Assembly (NCBI RefSeq): GCF_022554085.1
Contig: NZ_JAKFYR010000012.1
Location: 288 to 64,287 of the forward strand
Direction: 5' to 3'
Source of the DNA: Rhodococcus sp. CH91
GTDB lineage: Bacteria > Actinomycetota > Actinomycetes > Mycobacteriales > Mycobacteriaceae
Length of the DNA: 64,000 nt
The notes under the pieces are model-generated. The model was not told the DNA's origin. It did not search any database and was given only the letters and a program-made list of their open reading frames with translations. This document shows positions 11,652-24,066 of this stretch, one piece after another; position 1 is the first letter of the stretch, and each line of letters begins with the position of its first letter. The translations under genes and the position numbers were made by a program.

Positions 11652-12314
11652 TTACTCCCCGCCGGCGCGCAGGCGTTCGGGATCGTCGCCCAGCACCTCT
11701 GCGAGCGCGTCGATCGTGACCGCACCCTCGCGCAGGACACGCGGACGGTCTCCGGTGAGATCGACGATCGTCGAGGCCACGCCGTGCTCGGCAGGACCGC
11801 CGTCGAGGTAGACGCTCGCCGACGCTCCGAGCTGCTCGCGCGCCTCGGTGACATTCGTCGCCGGCGGCCTACCGGAGACGTTGGCGCTCGACACCGCGAG
11901 CGGGCCGACCTCGCGCAACAGTTCCAGGATGACCGGATGCAGCGGCATGCGGAGCATGACCGTTCCACGCGTGTCGCCGAGATCCCAGGCGAGGGACGGT
12001 GCCTGATGCACCACCAGGCTCAGTCCCCCCGGCCAGAACGCCCGGATCAACTCCCTCGCCTCGGGCCGCACGGAGGTGACGAGCCCGTCGATGGTGGTCC
12101 ACGAACCGACCAGCACCGGCACCGGCATGTCGCGCCCCCGGCCCTTCGCACGCAGCAGGGCGGACACGGCCTCCGAATCGAATGCGTCGGCCGCGATCCC
12201 GTAGACCGTATCGGTGGGTACGACGACGAGTCGTCCGGCCTTGAGCGCGCCGCGCGCCGCGTTCAGGCCGGCAGCGCGCGAAGCTTCGTTGTTGCAGTCG
12301 TACACGGTGCTCAC
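11652..12314 (-). CDS. tsaC: L-threonylcarbamoyladenylate synthase
   Basis: It makes threonylcarbamoyl-AMP from threonine, bicarbonate and ATP, the first step toward t6A37 in tRNAs reading ANN codons. At 220 residues it has only the YrdC/TsaC domain and lacks the extra C-terminal Sua5 domain. The nucleotide-binding motif VVPTDTVYGIAADAF (about 32-46) and SSANVSGRPPATN are diagnostic. The start is GTG with an AAGGA site 9 bases upstream. It sits in the prfA-prmC-tsaC translation cluster common in actinobacteria. Confidence 0.95.
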   Translation of the reverse strand: MSTVYDCNNEASRAAGLNAARGALKAGRLVVVPTDTVYGIAADAFDSEAVSALLRAKGRGRDMPVPVLVGSWTTIDGLVTSVRPEARELIRAFWPGGLSLVVHQAPSLAWDLGDTRGTVMLRMPLHPVILELLREVGPLAVSSANVSGRPPATNVTEAREQLGASASVYLDGGPAEHGVASTIVDLTGDRPRVLREGAVTIDALAEVLGDDPERLRAGGE

Positions 12315-12365
12315 GCGCTCATCCTTCCACTCCGGCGGGAATCGGTGTCCGACGGGTCCTGCCCG

Positions 12366-13289
12366 TCAGTCCTGCGCCCCGGACCGCAGCGACTTCCCAC
12401 GGCCGGCTTCCACATCGGTCGGAACACGATGCGCCGTGACGAAGCGGGATTTCCCGGCGAGGTCCGGATGCCGCACGACATCGCCGAAGACGCGCCGCTG
12501 TTCGAACAGTTCCGCGACGAGCAGGCTGTGGGTGTCGTCGTGCTCGACCGCCACCGCTCCCCCTATCCGGAGCCACCGCGCGATGTTCGACACCATCGGC
12601 CTGATGACGGAGAGCCCGTCGGCGCCCCCGAACAGTGCCGAGTGCGGATCGTGGTCGATCACCTCGGGTTCGAGGACGGCCCCTTCGGGGATGTAGGGCG
12701 GGTTGGCCACCACGAGATCGACCGTGCCTTCGAGATCGGTCAGGAGGGTGCGGTCGGTGACGTCGCCCTGATGCAGCCGGATGGGGGTGTCCCCTTCTGC
12801 GGCACGCGTCTCGGCATTGCGTCTCGCCCAGGTGAGGGCCTTCGGTTCGAGTTCGACGGCGTGGACTTCCGCGTCGGGCCTGGCGTGCGCGATCGCGAGA
12901 GCGAGTGCGCCCGAGCCCGTGCACAGGTCGAGGACGACGGGGTTGCGGGTGCCGTGGCGTTCCAGGAAGGCCAGCGCCCATCCCAGCAGCAGTTCGGTCT
13001 CGGGACGAGGAACGAACACGCCGGGGCCCACCGCGAGATCGATCTCCCCCATCGGCGATGTGCCGATGATGTACTGCAGCGGGATCCGCTTCGCCCGCTG
13101 CTCGACCATCGAGCGGTAGGCGTCGATGGTCGCCGGGTCGACGAGCGGGACGAGGCCGAGCCGGCCTCGTTCGATGCCGAGCAGGTGCGCAGCGAGCAGT
13201 TCGGCGTCGACCCGCGGACTCGGGACACCCGCTTGCTCGAGTACCGACGCTGCTTCGATGACGGCCAGGCGCAGAGGTTGACGGCTCAC
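12366..13289 (-). CDS. prmC: Release factor glutamine methyltransferase PrmC
   Basis: It methylates the Gln of the GGQ motif in release factors RF1 and RF2, using SAM. It has 307 residues from GTG 13289 (VSRQPLRLAV); the frame stays open far upstream, but that part has no homology. SAM-binding motif I is VVLDLCTGSGALAL at about 118-131, and the substrate-binding NPPY is at 196-199. The gene lies next to prfA, whose product it modifies. The C-terminal tail after RFVTAHRV is about 18 residues longer than usual and basic. Confidence 0.95.
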   Translation of the reverse strand: MSRQPLRLAVIEAASVLEQAGVPSPRVDAELLAAHLLGIERGRLGLVPLVDPATIDAYRSMVEQRAKRIPLQYIIGTSPMGEIDLAVGPGVFVPRPETELLLGWALAFLERHGTRNPVVLDLCTGSGALALAIAHARPDAEVHAVELEPKALTWARRNAETRAAEGDTPIRLHQGDVTDRTLLTDLEGTVDLVVANPPYIPEGAVLEPEVIDHDPHSALFGGADGLSVIRPMVSNIARWLRIGGAVAVEHDDTHSLLVAELFEQRRVFGDVVRHPDLAGKSRFVTAHRVPTDVEAGRGKSLRSGAQD

Positions 13290-13524
13290 GGGTACAGGGT
13301 GCCACGCCGTCCGGGCAGCTCGTACGCAGAGGTGGTACCTCTCATATCGAACAGACGGGACGAAACGGGCAGCTGCGCGAAAGACGCTCCGGGAGTGCGG
13401 GTTCGAATCCGAGATCGCGAGACTCGACGACGGGCGCATCTCCCGGCCGGTTTCGCGGTAGACGCCTACCGCAACGCCGGCTGCCGGAACTGCGTCCGGA
13501 CGACATCGAACCCGGTTCCCGCGA

Positions 13525-14604
13525 TTACTCCGCCGCGAGCCGGGCTTCGCGGTCCGCCGCGCCGAGTGCGTCGAGCAGGGCGTCGAGCTCTCCGTCGAGC
13601 ACGGCGTCGAGGTTGTGGGACTTGAATCCGATGCGGTGATCGGTGATCCGGTTCTCCGGGAAGTTGTAGGTCCGGATCCGTTCGGAACGGTCGACCGTGC
13701 GCACCTGGCTCGCACGTCCGGCCGAAGCCTCCGCATCGGCTGCCTCTTCGGCCGCCGCCTGCAGACGTGCAGCGAGCACCTGCATCGCACGGGCCTTGTT
13801 CTGCAGCTGGGAGCGCTCGTTCTGGCACGTGACGACGATGCCGGTGGGGAGGTGCGTGATGCGGACGGCCGAGTCGGTGGTATTGACGCCCTGACCGCCC
13901 TTGCCCGACGACCGGTAGACGTCGATCCGCAGGTCGCCCTCGTCGATCTGAACCTGTTCGACCTCGTCGGGTTCGGGATAGACGAACACCCCGGCCGCCG
14001 AGGTGTGCACGCGGCCCTGCGACTCGGTGACGGGCACACGTTGCACGCGGTGCACGCCGCCTTCGAACTTCAACCGGGACCAGACACCGTCGCGCACATC
14101 GGTCCGCGACTTGATCGACAGGGTGACGTCCTTGTAGCCGCCGAGATCGGAGTAGGTGGCCCCGAGGACCTCCACGCGCCAGCCCGCACGCTCGGCGTAG
14201 CGCGTGTACATACGCGCCAGATCGGAGGCGAAGAGGGCGGACTCCTCGCCACCCTCACCGGACTTGACCTCGAGAACGACGTCGTCGCCGTCGTGAGGAT
14301 CGCGGGGCGCGAGGAGATCGGTCAGGGACCGGTCGAGTTCGGCGATCCGGGCTTCGAGCTCGTCGACCTCGGACGCGAAGGAGGCATCGTCGGCCGCGAG
14401 TTCGCGGGCCGCCTCGAGATCCTCGCGAGCCTGCTTCAGAGCGTTGTAGGTCGACATCACAGGAGCGAGTTCTGCGAAGCGTTTGCCCACCCGGCGAGCG
14501 GCAGCCGGATCGTCGTGCAGCGACGGATCGGACAGCTGCTGTTCCAGGCCTGCGTGTTCGGCCAGGATGTCGTCGATGGCCGACGGCTTGGTCTGCCCCG
14601 CCAT
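13525..14604 (-). CDS. prfA: Peptide chain release factor 1
   Basis: RF1 reads UAA and UAG and triggers peptide release. It has 359 residues from ATG 14604 ([12 protein letters not shown]); an upstream in-frame start would place the N-terminus within the rpmE terminator and is unlikely. The stop-codon recognition tripeptide is PVT (191-193), and the catalytic GGQ is at 236-238 in [16 protein letters not shown]. It follows rpmE, separated by a strong terminator, and precedes prmC by 235 bases with no gene in between. Confidence 0.97.
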   Translation of the reverse strand: MAGQTKPSAIDDILAEHAGLEQQLSDPSLHDDPAAARRVGKRFAELAPVMSTYNALKQAREDLEAARELAADDASFASEVDELEARIAELDRSLTDLLAPRDPHDGDDVVLEVKSGEGGEESALFASDLARMYTRYAERAGWRVEVLGATYSDLGGYKDVTLSIKSRTDVRDGVWSRLKFEGGVHRVQRVPVTESQGRVHTSAAGVFVYPEPDEVEQVQIDEGDLRIDVYRSSGKGGQGVNTTDSAVRITHLPTGIVVTCQNERSQLQNKARAMQVLAARLQAAAEEAADAEASAGRASQVRTVDRSERIRTYNFPENRITDHRIGFKSHNLDAVLDGELDALLDALGAADREARLAAE

Positions 14605-14640
14605 ATGAGTGTGCTCCGCTCTGGTTCGGTCCCTGCAATG

Positions 14641-14686
14641 AAAAAGCCGACGCCCGGCCTGCACAAGGGCAGTACCGGGCGTCGGC
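14641..14686 (-). terminator. Rho-independent terminator after rpmE
   Basis: A perfect 12-bp stem (GCCGACGCCCGG at 14646-14657 and its complement at 14675-14686) with a 17-base loop is followed on the minus strand by five T residues (plus 14641-14645). This is a textbook terminator for the leftward rpmE transcript and suggests that prfA has its own promoter or depends on read-through. Confidence 0.85.
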
Positions 14687-14693
14687 GTGACAG

Positions 14694-14927
14694 CTAGCTG
14701 TCGGAAGCGGCCTTCTTCGACGCGCGCTTGCCGTAGCGAGCCTCGAAGCGCGCGACCCGACCACCGGTGTCGAGAATCTTCTGCTTGCCGGTGTAGAAGG
14801 GGTGGCAGTTGGAGCAGACTTCGACGGTGATCCGTCCCGACTCCTTGGTGCTGCGCGTCTCGAACGTGTTACCGCAACCGCAGACGACGGTCGTCGTCAC
14901 GTAGTTGGGGTGGATTCCTGCCTTCAT
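14694..14927 (-). CDS. rpmE: 50S ribosomal protein bL31, zinc-binding form
   Basis: Large-subunit ribosomal protein, 77 residues from ATG 14927 ([14 protein letters not shown]). The C+ form is shown by CGCG near residue 16 and CSNC near residue 37, four Cys ligands for zinc; the alternative zinc-free paralogue lacks these. The YTGKQ motif is typical. An AAAGGGA ribosome site lies just upstream. It has its own candidate promoter and terminator, between rho and prfA. Confidence 0.97.
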   Translation of the reverse strand: MKAGIHPNYVTTTVVCGCGNTFETRSTKESGRITVEVCSNCHPFYTGKQKILDTGGRVARFEARYGKRASKKAASDS

Positions 14928-15000
14928 GGTGTCCCTTTCGTGGCCGCCGGGTCGCCTTCGCGGGTCGAAGACGTGAACCGGAGCCGGACTGAGCCTGTCG

Positions 15001-15006
15001 ATTATG
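15001..15006 (-). promoter_or_regulatory. Candidate rpmE -10 box
   Basis: On the minus strand CATAAT, preceded by TTTGG, lies 73 bases before the rpmE start and just downstream of the rho hairpin. It is a good -10 match; a weak TTCTTC lies 18 bases upstream within the hairpin. Terminator and promoter would thus overlap. Confidence 0.4.
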
Positions 15007-15017
15007 CCAAACGTAGG

Positions 15018-15041
15018 GCCCCGGGAAGAAATTCCCGGGGC
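15018..15041 (-). terminator. Hairpin terminator after rho
   Basis: A perfect 10-bp stem, GCCCCGGGAA with its complement, is closed by a GAAA tetraloop (15018-15041), 8 bases downstream of the rho stop. On the minus strand it is followed by CTACGTTTGG, so the T-run is weak. It could end rho transcription or stabilise the 3' end. Confidence 0.65.
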
Positions 15042-15048
15042 ACCGACG

Positions 15049-17088
15049 TCAGTCCTCGAGCGCCCCCGGTGCGGTCTTCGCCACATTCATGAGGAACTCG
15101 ATGTTCGTCTTGGACTTCTTGAGCCGGTCGATGAGCAGATCGATCGCCTGGTGCGAATCGAGACCCGACAGCACGCGGCGCAGCTTGTGCACCACGGCGA
15201 ACTCGTCGGGGCTCATGAGCAACTCGTCCTTGCGTGTACCCGACGGATTGACATCGACCGCGGGGAACACGCGACGCTCCGCGATCTTGCGATCGAGCTT
15301 GAGCTCCGCGTTACCGGTGCCCTTGAACTCCTCGAAGATCACGGTGTCGCCGGTCGAACCGGTCTCGACCATCGCGGTGGCGATGATCGTGAGCGAGCCG
15401 CCGTTCTCGATGTTGCGCGCCGCACCCAGGAAACGCTTCGGCGGATACAGCGCGGTCGAGTCCACACCACCGGAGAGGATGCGTCCCGAAGCCGGCGACG
15501 AGTTGTTGTAGGCACGGCCGAGACGGGTGATCGAGTCGAGGAGCACCACGACGTCCTGCCCCATCTCCACCAGGCGCTTCGCACGCTCGATGGCGAGCTC
15601 GGCGACCGAGGTGTGGTCCGACGGCGGCCGGTCGAAGGTCGAGGCGATGACCTCACCCTTCACCGAACGCTGCATGTCGGTGACCTCTTCGGGACGCTCG
15701 TCGACGAGCACGACCATCAGGTAGCACTCGGGGTTGTTGACGGCGATGGCGTTGGCGATGTCCTGCAGGACGGTCGTCTTACCGGCCTTCGGAGGCGACA
15801 CGATCAGCGCGCGCTGCCCCTTGCCGATCGGCATGACCAGATCGATCACACGCGTGGTGAGGATGTTCGGCTGGGTCTCGAGACGCAGTCGCTGGTTGGG
15901 ATACAGCGGGGTGAGCTTGTTGAACTCGGGGCGGCGCTTGGCCGATTCGACGTCGCGACCGTTGACGGTGTCGAGGCGGACCAGCGGGTTGAACTTCTGG
16001 CGCTGGTTGCTCTGCTCACCTTCGCGGGGAACACGCACGGCACCGGTGATCGCGTCGCCGCGGCGCAGACCGTTCTTGCGCACCATGTTCATCGACACGT
16101 ACACATCGTTCGGACCGGCGAGATATCCCGAGGTGCGGACGAACGCGTAGTTGTCGAGGACGTCGAGGATGCCGGCGACCGGCTGCAGAACGTCGTCCTC
16201 GCGGATCTCGGGGTCGCGCGAATCGGAGCCGCCCTCGTTGCGATCGCGACCACGGCGACGCTCACGGAAGCGACGGCCCCGGCGACCGCGGCCGCCTTCC
16301 TCGTCGTCTCCTCCGCGGTTGTCCTGGCCCTGCCGCGGACCCTGGTTGCCGCTCTCGCGGTCGCCACCGTCCTGGTTGCGATCACCCTGGTTGCGGTCAC
16401 CCTGGTTGCGGTCACCCTGGTTGCGCTCGCCGCGGCGCGCGGACCCGTCACCCGAGGTGCGGTCCTGGTTCTTCTCGCGCTGCGAGTCCCGGTCCTGCCG
16501 GCCTTCGCCGGCCGAGTCGGCGTTGTCGGCCTGCTGGTTCTGATCGGCATGATCGGACTGGTCGGCGCCACGACGGCCCCGACGTCCACGGCCCCGGCGG
16601 TTCCCGTCGGATTCGCCGTCGCCACTGGGATTCTGGCCACTCTGGGCCTTGTCCTGCGAGCCGGCCTCGACCGGCTTCGCGTCGGCCTTCTGCTCGGACG
16701 CGGGGGCTTCGGGCGCGGCGTTCTCGTCTACCGCGGCACGGGTACGACGACCACGAGCCGGACGCGCGGGCGAGTCCTCGGTCTTGTCGGCAGCGCCGGC
16801 CTTCTCGGAGGCAACCGGCTTCTCGGCGCCGGCGGTCGGCGTGGCTGCAGGCTGCTCCGCGGCGGGGGCGGCCGAGCCGCCTCCCTGCCGCTCCTTGATC
16901 GCAGCGATGAGATCGCCCTTACGCATTCCGGAGGTGCCCTTGATGCCGAGCTCGGCGGCAAGAGTGCGCAACTCGGCCAGCACCATGCCCGACAGGCCTG
17001 CTCCGCGGCGACCGCGCGTGGTCGTCCGGCTACCGGCGTCCTCGGGAATGTCCAGAGCAGGTGTAGCGATCAGGTCCGTATCTGTCAC
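15049..17088 (-). CDS. rho: Transcription termination factor Rho with long disordered insert
   Basis: Rho is a hexameric RNA helicase that ends transcription. It has 679 residues from GTG 17088 ([13 protein letters not shown]) with GGAAGG 7 bases upstream; E. coli Rho has 419. Order: a short Rho-N helical domain (to about 75, [25 protein letters not shown]); a low-complexity region of about 220 residues rich in Arg, Gly, Asp, Asn and Gln; the RNA-binding domain (from about 300, [20 protein letters not shown]); and the ATPase with Walker [10 protein letters not shown] near 433 and the Q-loop/R-loop region. The insert contains repeated NQGDR units coded by 15-bp DNA repeats. Such inserts are typical of actinobacterial Rho but vary in length. 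It has its own promoter and a long leader. Confidence 0.97.
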   Translation of the reverse strand: MTDTDLIATPALDIPEDAGSRTTTRGRRGAGLSGMVLAELRTLAAELGIKGTSGMRKGDLIAAIKERQGGGSAAPAAEQPAATPTAGAEKPVASEKAGAADKTEDSPARPARGRRTRAAVDENAAPEAPASEQKADAKPVEAGSQDKAQSGQNPSGDGESDGNRRGRGRRGRRGADQSDHADQNQQADNADSAGEGRQDRDSQREKNQDRTSGDGSARRGERNQGDRNQGDRNQGDRNQDGGDRESGNQGPRQGQDNRGGDDEEGGRGRRGRRFRERRRGRDRNEGGSDSRDPEIREDDVLQPVAGILDVLDNYAFVRTSGYLAGPNDVYVSMNMVRKNGLRRGDAITGAVRVPREGEQSNQRQKFNPLVRLDTVNGRDVESAKRRPEFNKLTPLYPNQRLRLETQPNILTTRVIDLVMPIGKGQRALIVSPPKAGKTTVLQDIANAIAVNNPECYLMVVLVDERPEEVTDMQRSVKGEVIASTFDRPPSDHTSVAELAIERAKRLVEMGQDVVVLLDSITRLGRAYNNSSPASGRILSGGVDSTALYPPKRFLGAARNIENGGSLTIIATAMVETGSTGDTVIFEEFKGTGNAELKLDRKIAERRVFPAVDVNPSGTRKDELLMSPDEFAVVHKLRRVLSGLDSHQAIDLLIDRLKKSKTNIEFLMNVAKTAPGALED
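16371..16430. repeat. Four tandem 15-bp repeats inside rho
   Basis: The unit CCTGGTTGCGGTCAC occurs at 16371, 16386, 16401 and 16416 with few changes (the first reads ATCAC and the last CTCGC at the end). On the coding strand it gives a run of NQGDR-type pentapeptides in the disordered Rho insert. Being a multiple of three, copy-number change would keep the frame. Confidence 0.9.
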
Positions 17089-17246
17089 GGAGATCCTTCC
17101 TTCCCTCGCTCGCTCCATGCGCAGTCGAGGGTTCGTCCCGCAGATCAGTTCGTGCACTGAGCTGGGATTTGCCGTACGAGTTCAGGGAAAACGAACGGTC
17201 GGCACGTCCGCCACCACCGATGATCCGGTAGGTGCGGTCTGTCCCT

Positions 17247-17287
17247 CTCCCGGATCCGGGAGTAGGTGAGGATCGATCCAGGATCGA
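17247..17287 (-). promoter_or_regulatory. Paired palindromes in the rho leader
   Basis: CTCCCGGATCCGGGAG at 17247-17262 is perfectly self-complementary. TCGATCC-A-GGATCGA at 17273-17287 is a second perfect inverted repeat. Both lie in the predicted 5' leader of rho, about 160-190 bases before its start. They could fold as RNA hairpins or bind a regulator. Confidence 0.5.
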
Positions 17288-17359
17288 CGCCCCGATGGAG
17301 CTGGAGTGATTGCCCTGGAGAATCCGGCGACTGATACGCACGACGTGCGGACACCCCAC

Positions 17360-17388
17360 AGAATAGCGACGATCTGTACGTAGGGCAA
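17360..17388 (-). promoter_or_regulatory. Probable rho promoter
   Basis: The minus strand has TTGCCC (plus 17383-17388), a 17-base spacer and TATTCT (plus 17360-17365), a good sigma-A-type promoter. The predicted start is near 17353, giving a leader of about 265 bases. It lies downstream of the thrB stop. Confidence 0.6.
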
Positions 17389-17458
17389 GAATCGCCACGA
17401 CGGATCGGGTGTGTGTGTTGCACCACCGTTCGACCCGCGAGCGGCGCGCGAACCGGCC

Positions 17459-19513
<2,055 letters not shown>

Positions 19514-19517
<4 letters not shown>

Positions 19518-20842
19518 TCGGCGGATCCCTCCAGTCTCAGGACGCTGGTCACAGCGATCACGGATTCGAGTTTGTCGAGCGCTGCGACGGTGTCCGCCAG
19601 CGCACGGTCGGTGGCCTGATGGGTCAGGACGACCAGTCGGGCCGCCTCGCCGGCGCCTTCCTGGCGAACGGCTGCGATGCTCACGTCGCGTGTGGCGAAC
19701 TCGGCGGCCACCGCGGAGAGCACGCCGGCGCGGTCGGCGACCTTCAGGTTGACGTAGTAGCGCGTGAGGATGTCGCTCATGGGCGCGATCTCGAGCTGCG
19801 CGTACTTCGATTCGCGCGGACCGCGCCCACCCTGCACGCGGTTGCGGGCGGCCATCACCAGATCGCCCATCACCGCCGAGGCGGTGGGCGCGCCACCGGC
19901 ACCCTGGCCGTAGAACATGAGCCGTCCGGCGGACTCCGCTTCGACGACGACGGCATTGAACGCGCCGTTGACCGAGGCCAACGGGTGTTCGCGGGGCACG
20001 AGCGCCGGGTAGACGCGGGCGGACACCCGGTCCTTACCGTCGGCCGACGGCACGCGCTCGCACAGGGCGAGCAGCTTGATCGTGCAGTTGAGCGCGCGAG
20101 CGGAGGTCAGGTCTGCGGCGGTGATCGTCGAGATGCCCTCGCGGTAGACGTCCGCGGCGGTCACCCGGGTGTGGAAGGCGATCGACGCGAGGATCGCCGC
20201 CTTGGCGGCCGCATCGAAGCCTTCGACGTCGGCGGTCGGGTCGGCTTCGGCGTAGCCGAGCCGGCTCGCCTCGGCGAGCGTCTCGGCGTAGTCCGCGCCG
20301 GTCTCGTCCATGGCCGAGAGGATGTAGTTGGTGGTGCCGTTGACGATGCCGACGACACGGTCGACCCGATCACCCGCCAGCGACTGCGTGAGCGGCCGGA
20401 TCACCGGGATCGCGCCGGCCACGGACGCCTCGAAGTACAGGTCGACGTTGCGGGCCTCGGCCGCTTCGGCCAGTTCACCGGTGTAGGCGGCGAGCAGTGC
20501 CTTGTTCGCGGTGACCACGGACTTGCCCGCGTCCAGCGCCGCCCGCACGAGGGTGCGGGGAAGCTCGATGCCTCCGATGAGCTCGACGACGATGTCGACG
20601 TCGTCCCGGCGGATCAGAGACTCGGCATCCGTCGTGACCAGGTCTGTGGGAAGCCCCCGGTCGCGGGTGTCGTCGCGAACAGCGACGCCACGCAACTCCA
20701 GGGGTGCGCCGATACGGGCCTCGAGGTCGGTGGCGTCGTCACGGATGATCCGTACGACCTCGGCACCGACGGTGCCGTGTCCGAGAACCGCCACACCCAC
20801 CGGACGCCGGCCCGAAGCATCGGTCGCCGTTGCACTGGTCAC
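19514..20842 (-). CDS. hom: Homoserine dehydrogenase
   Basis: It reduces aspartate semialdehyde to homoserine at the branch to threonine and methionine. It has 442 residues from GTG 20842 ([19 protein letters not shown]) with GGAGG upstream. The NAD(P)-binding motif is [13 protein letters not shown] near 16-28, and the catalytic domain contains [14 protein letters not shown]. The C-terminal ACT domain ([18 protein letters not shown]) suggests allosteric feedback, usually by threonine. The start overlaps the lysA stop by 4 bases. Confidence 0.97.
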
Positions 20843-22260
20843 TCCGAAACCTCCAAGTTGAGCAGATCTTCGACGGTCTCGCGGCGCAACAGGACGCGCG
20901 AGCATCCGTCCTTGACCGCCACGACGGCGGGGCGAGGCAGCAGGTTGTACCTGCTCGACATCGAGTAGCAGTATGCACCCGTCGCCGCGACCGCCAGTAA
21001 ATCACCGGCGGCGAGGTCGTCGGGCATCCAGGCGTCGCGGATCACGATGTCGCCGCTCTCACAGTGTTTGCCGACGACTCGCGAGACCACCGGGGCACCG
21101 TCGCTCACGCGGGAGACGAGACGCGATTCGTACTCGGCCTGATACAGCGACGTGCGGATGTTGTCGCTCATGCCGCCGTCGACGCTGATGTAGCGGCGGA
21201 TGTTGCCGGCACCGACCTCGACGTCCTTGATCGTTCCGACCTCGTAGAGCGTCACCGTGCCCGGTCCGGCGATCGCGCGGCCCGGTTCGACGGCCAGCGT
21301 GGGCGCCGGCAGCCCGGCGAGGGCCGACTCGTTGCGCACGATGTCCGTCAGTTTGGCGGCGAGGTCGGCGACTGGCGGCGGATCGTCGCTGGGCACGTAC
21401 GAGATACCCAGACCACCACCGAGGTCGACGATGTTCATCTGCGCCGTCTTGTCGACACCGAACTCGGCGACGATGTCGCGCAGCAGCCCGATCACGCGGT
21501 GCGCGGCGAGCTCGAAGCCGTCGACGTCGAAGATCTGCGAGCCGATGTGGCTGTGCAGGCCCACGAGGCGGAGGTTGTCGGCGGCGAAGACGCGCCGCAC
21601 GGCCTCCATGGCGTGACCACCGGCCAGCGAGAGACCGAACTTCTGGTCCTCGTGCGCTGTGGAGATGAATTCGTGCGTGTGCGCCTCGACACCCACGGTC
21701 ACCCGGATGAGCACGTCCTGCACGGCACCGGCTTCACCGGCGATCGTGTCGAGCCGGTCGATCTCGGCGAGCGAGTCGAGGACGATGTGGCCGACTCCCG
21801 CGGTGACGGCGGTGCGCAACTCGGCGACGGACTTGTTGTTGCCGTGCATCGCGATCTTCCCGGCGGGGAAACCCGCGTGCAGGGCGATGGCAAGCTCGCC
21901 ACCGGAGGAGACGTCGAGCGAGAGCCCTTCCTGATGGACCCACCGCGCGATCTCGCTGCACAGGAATGCCTTCGACGCGTAGTGCACCGTCGCCGACGGG
22001 CCGAAAGCCTCGGCGATCTCCCGGCAGCGGGAGCGGAAGTCGTCTTCGTCGACGACGAACAGGGGTGTGCCGTACTTCTCGGCGAGCTCGGTGACCGGGA
22101 TACCGGCGATCGTCATGACCCCGTCCTCGCCTCGTGCGGCGTTGCGCGGCCACACGTGTGGGACGAGCGCATTGAGTGCCGCGGCGTCGACGGGGCGCTC
22201 GGGCAGGTTCGGGGCGTGCGGGATCTGGGCGTGGCGCGGGCCCGCGGGGTGCGCGTTCAC
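20839..22260 (-). CDS. lysA: Diaminopimelate decarboxylase
   Basis: PLP enzyme that makes lysine from meso-diaminopimelate, the last step of lysine synthesis. It has 473 residues from GTG 22260 ([17 protein letters not shown]). The PLP lysine is in [21 protein letters not shown] binds the PLP phosphate, and the active-site Cys motif is GKHCESGD. The roughly 60-residue N-terminal part before [11 protein letters not shown] is typical of actinobacterial LysA. The start overlaps argS by 4 bases. Confidence 0.97.
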   Translation of the reverse strand: MNAHPAGPRHAQIPHAPNLPERPVDAAALNALVPHVWPRNAARGEDGVMTIAGIPVTELAEKYGTPLFVVDEDDFRSRCREIAEAFGPSATVHYASKAFLCSEIARWVHQEGLSLDVSSGGELAIALHAGFPAGKIAMHGNNKSVAELRTAVTAGVGHIVLDSLAEIDRLDTIAGEAGAVQDVLIRVTVGVEAHTHEFISTAHEDQKFGLSLAGGHAMEAVRRVFAADNLRLVGLHSHIGSQIFDVDGFELAAHRVIGLLRDIVAEFGVDKTAQMNIVDLGGGLGISYVPSDDPPPVADLAAKLTDIVRNESALAGLPAPTLAVEPGRAIAGPGTVTLYEVGTIKDVEVGAGNIRRYISVDGGMSDNIRTSLYQAEYESRLVSRVSDGAPVVSRVVGKHCESGDIVIRDAWMPDDLAAGDLLAVAATGAYCYSMSSRYNLLPRPAVVAVKDGCSRVLLRRETVEDLLNLEVSE

Positions 22261-23909
22261 ATCCGCTCCGGGGCGCTGACGCCGAGCACGCCGAGACCGT
22301 TGGCGAGGACCTGGCGGGTCGCCGCGCACAACGCGAGCCGCGCGGTGTGCAGAGGTCCTGCTTCCTCGTCACCCTGCGGCAGGATGCGGCAGGCGTCGTA
22401 GAAGCGGTGGTAGGTGCCCGCCAGCTCTTCGAGATAGCGCGCGACCCGGTGCGGTTCACGCAGCTCGGCGGCCTTCGCCAGCACCCGGGGGTACTCGCCG
22501 ATGGTGCGGATGAGCTCTCCTTCGCGCTCGTGGGTGAGCAGCGAGAAGTCGGCACCGTCGGTGGTCAGTCCCAGATCGGCGGCGTTGCGTGCGATGGACG
22601 ACAGTCGCGCGTGGGCGTACTGCACGTAGTAGACCGGGTTCTCGTTGGTGGTGCCGGCCCACAGTTCGAGATCGATGTCGATGCTCTGGTCCACCGAGGA
22701 CCGCACCAGCGAGTAGCGCGCGGCGTCGACGCCGATCGCTTCGACGAGGTCGTCGAGGGTGATCACGGTGCCGGCCCGCTTGCTCATCTTCACGGTTTCG
22801 CCACCGCGGACGAGGTTGACCATCTGGCCGATCATCACCTCGACGGTGTCGGGATCGTCGCCGAACGCCGCGGCGGCGGCCTTCAGGCGTGCGATGTAAC
22901 CGTGGTGGTCCGCGCCGAGCATGTAGATGCACAGGTCGAATCCGCGTGCGCGCTTGTCCTGGAAGTACGCGATGTCACCGGCGATGTAGGCCGCGTTGCC
23001 GTCGGACTTGATGACGACCCGGTCCTTGTCGTCGCCGTAATCGGTGCTCTTGAGCCACCACGCGCCGTCCTCGAAGTACAGATTGCCCGACGCCTTGAGC
23101 GTCTCGACGGCCTTCTCCACCGCTCCGCTCTCGAACAGGGAGTTCTCGTGGAAGTAGACGTCGAAGTCGACGCCGAACTCGTGGAGGGTGCGCTTGATGT
23201 GCGCGAACATCAGCTCCACACCGATCGAGCGGAACGTCTCGTGGCGCTCGTCCTCGGGAAGGTCGAGCGCGTCGGGCCGCTGCTCGAGCACCGCGGAGGC
23301 GATGTCGACGATATAGGCGCCGGCGTAACCGTCCTCCGGAGCGGGCTGCCCGAGCGCCGAGGCGATGAGCGATCGGGTGAAACGGTCGATCTGCGCACCG
23401 TGGTCGTTGAAGTAGTACTCGCGGGTGACCTCGGCGCCCTGAGCGCTGAGGATGCGTCCGAGCGCGTCGCCGACCGCAGCCCACCGGGTGCCGCCGAGAT
23501 GGATCGGCCCGGTGGGGTTGGCGGAGACGAACTCGAGATTGATCCGGGTATCCGCGAGGTCGCGGCCGTTGCCGTAACCGGCCCCCTCGGTGAGCACCTT
23601 CGCCACGATCGCGCCCTGCGCGTCGGCGGCGAGACGGATGTTGAGGAATCCGGGGCCTGCGACCTCGGCGGAGTCGATGCCGTCGGCCGCGGTCAGGGCC
23701 TCGGCCAGCCAGGTGGCGAGTTCTCGGGGATTGACACCGACCTTCTTCGCGACCTGCATCGCGACGTTGGTCGCGTAGTCGCCGTGCTCCGGATTGCGCG
23801 GGCGCTCGACGGTGAGGGTCTCGGGGAGAACGGACGCGTCCAGACCACGGTCGGTGAGAACGCCGGCAGCGGTTCCGCGGAGCAGTTGGGCAAGGTCGGA
23901 GGGAGTCAC
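22257..23909 (-). CDS. argS: Arginyl-tRNA synthetase
   Basis: Class I synthetase that charges tRNA-Arg. It has 550 residues from GTG 23909 ([12 protein letters not shown]), the same length as the mycobacterial enzyme. The HIGH-type motif is [11 protein letters not shown] and the KMSKS-type motif is VKMSKRAG; the C-terminal anticodon-binding DALR domain ends in [20 protein letters not shown] box 8 bases upstream of the GTG suggests a leaderless transcript. It heads the lysine/threonine run. A tRNA-Arg gene lies about 1.8 kb away. Confidence 0.97.
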   Translation of the reverse strand: MTPSDLAQLLRGTAAGVLTDRGLDASVLPETLTVERPRNPEHGDYATNVAMQVAKKVGVNPRELATWLAEALTAADGIDSAEVAGPGFLNIRLAADAQGAIVAKVLTEGAGYGNGRDLADTRINLEFVSANPTGPIHLGGTRWAAVGDALGRILSAQGAEVTREYYFNDHGAQIDRFTRSLIASALGQPAPEDGYAGAYIVDIASAVLEQRPDALDLPEDERHETFRSIGVELMFAHIKRTLHEFGVDFDVYFHENSLFESGAVEKAVETLKASGNLYFEDGAWWLKSTDYGDDKDRVVIKSDGNAAYIAGDIAYFQDKRARGFDLCIYMLGADHHGYIARLKAAAAAFGDDPDTVEVMIGQMVNLVRGGETVKMSKRAGTVITLDDLVEAIGVDAARYSLVRSSVDQSIDIDLELWAGTTNENPVYYVQYAHARLSSIARNAADLGLTTDGADFSLLTHEREGELIRTIGEYPRVLAKAAELREPHRVARYLEELAGTYHRFYDACRILPQGDEEAGPLHTARLALCAATRQVLANGLGVLGVSAPERM

Positions 23910-23917
23910 AGGTGTCC

Positions 23918-23923
23918 ATCCTA
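23918..23923 (-). promoter_or_regulatory. argS -10 box
   Basis: On the minus strand TAGGAT sits 8 bases before the argS GTG. No Shine-Dalgarno sequence precedes the start, so transcription and translation may begin at about the same base. No clear -35 is seen. Confidence 0.45.
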
Positions 23924-24066
23924 TTGGCTGGTGGATCGGGCCGCCGACGGTCCCCCTACCGGCCGCTCCGGGCGCCGTGCGCGAGGACGCCCGTAGAGTT
24001 GTGTGTGTTTGTGCGCCCCGGGGCGCGCTCCCCCCGTCTGTCCACCCGTCGAAAGAGCACTCAGCG

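Larger units (their letters stand above)
17089..17458. other. rho leader and thrB-rho intergenic region
   Basis: This 370-base gap has no gene. It holds a promoter matching TTGCCC-N17-TATTCT on the minus strand, then a predicted leader of about 265 bases before rho. The leader contains a perfect 16-bp palindrome and a 15-bp palindrome 10 bases apart. Long leaders on rho genes are known to be used for autoregulation in other bacteria; that use here is inference. Confidence 0.6.

Noticed and set aside
12319-13305. Long out-of-frame minus-strand reading within prmC
   Set aside because: It is an Arg/Pro-rich shadow of prmC, whose own frame carries the full methyltransferase motif set.
13380-13425. 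T-arm-like GGGTTCGAATCC between prmC and prfA
   Set aside because: The flanking bases do not form the 5-bp T-stem, and no acceptor or anticodon stem is found, so it is not a tRNA gene.
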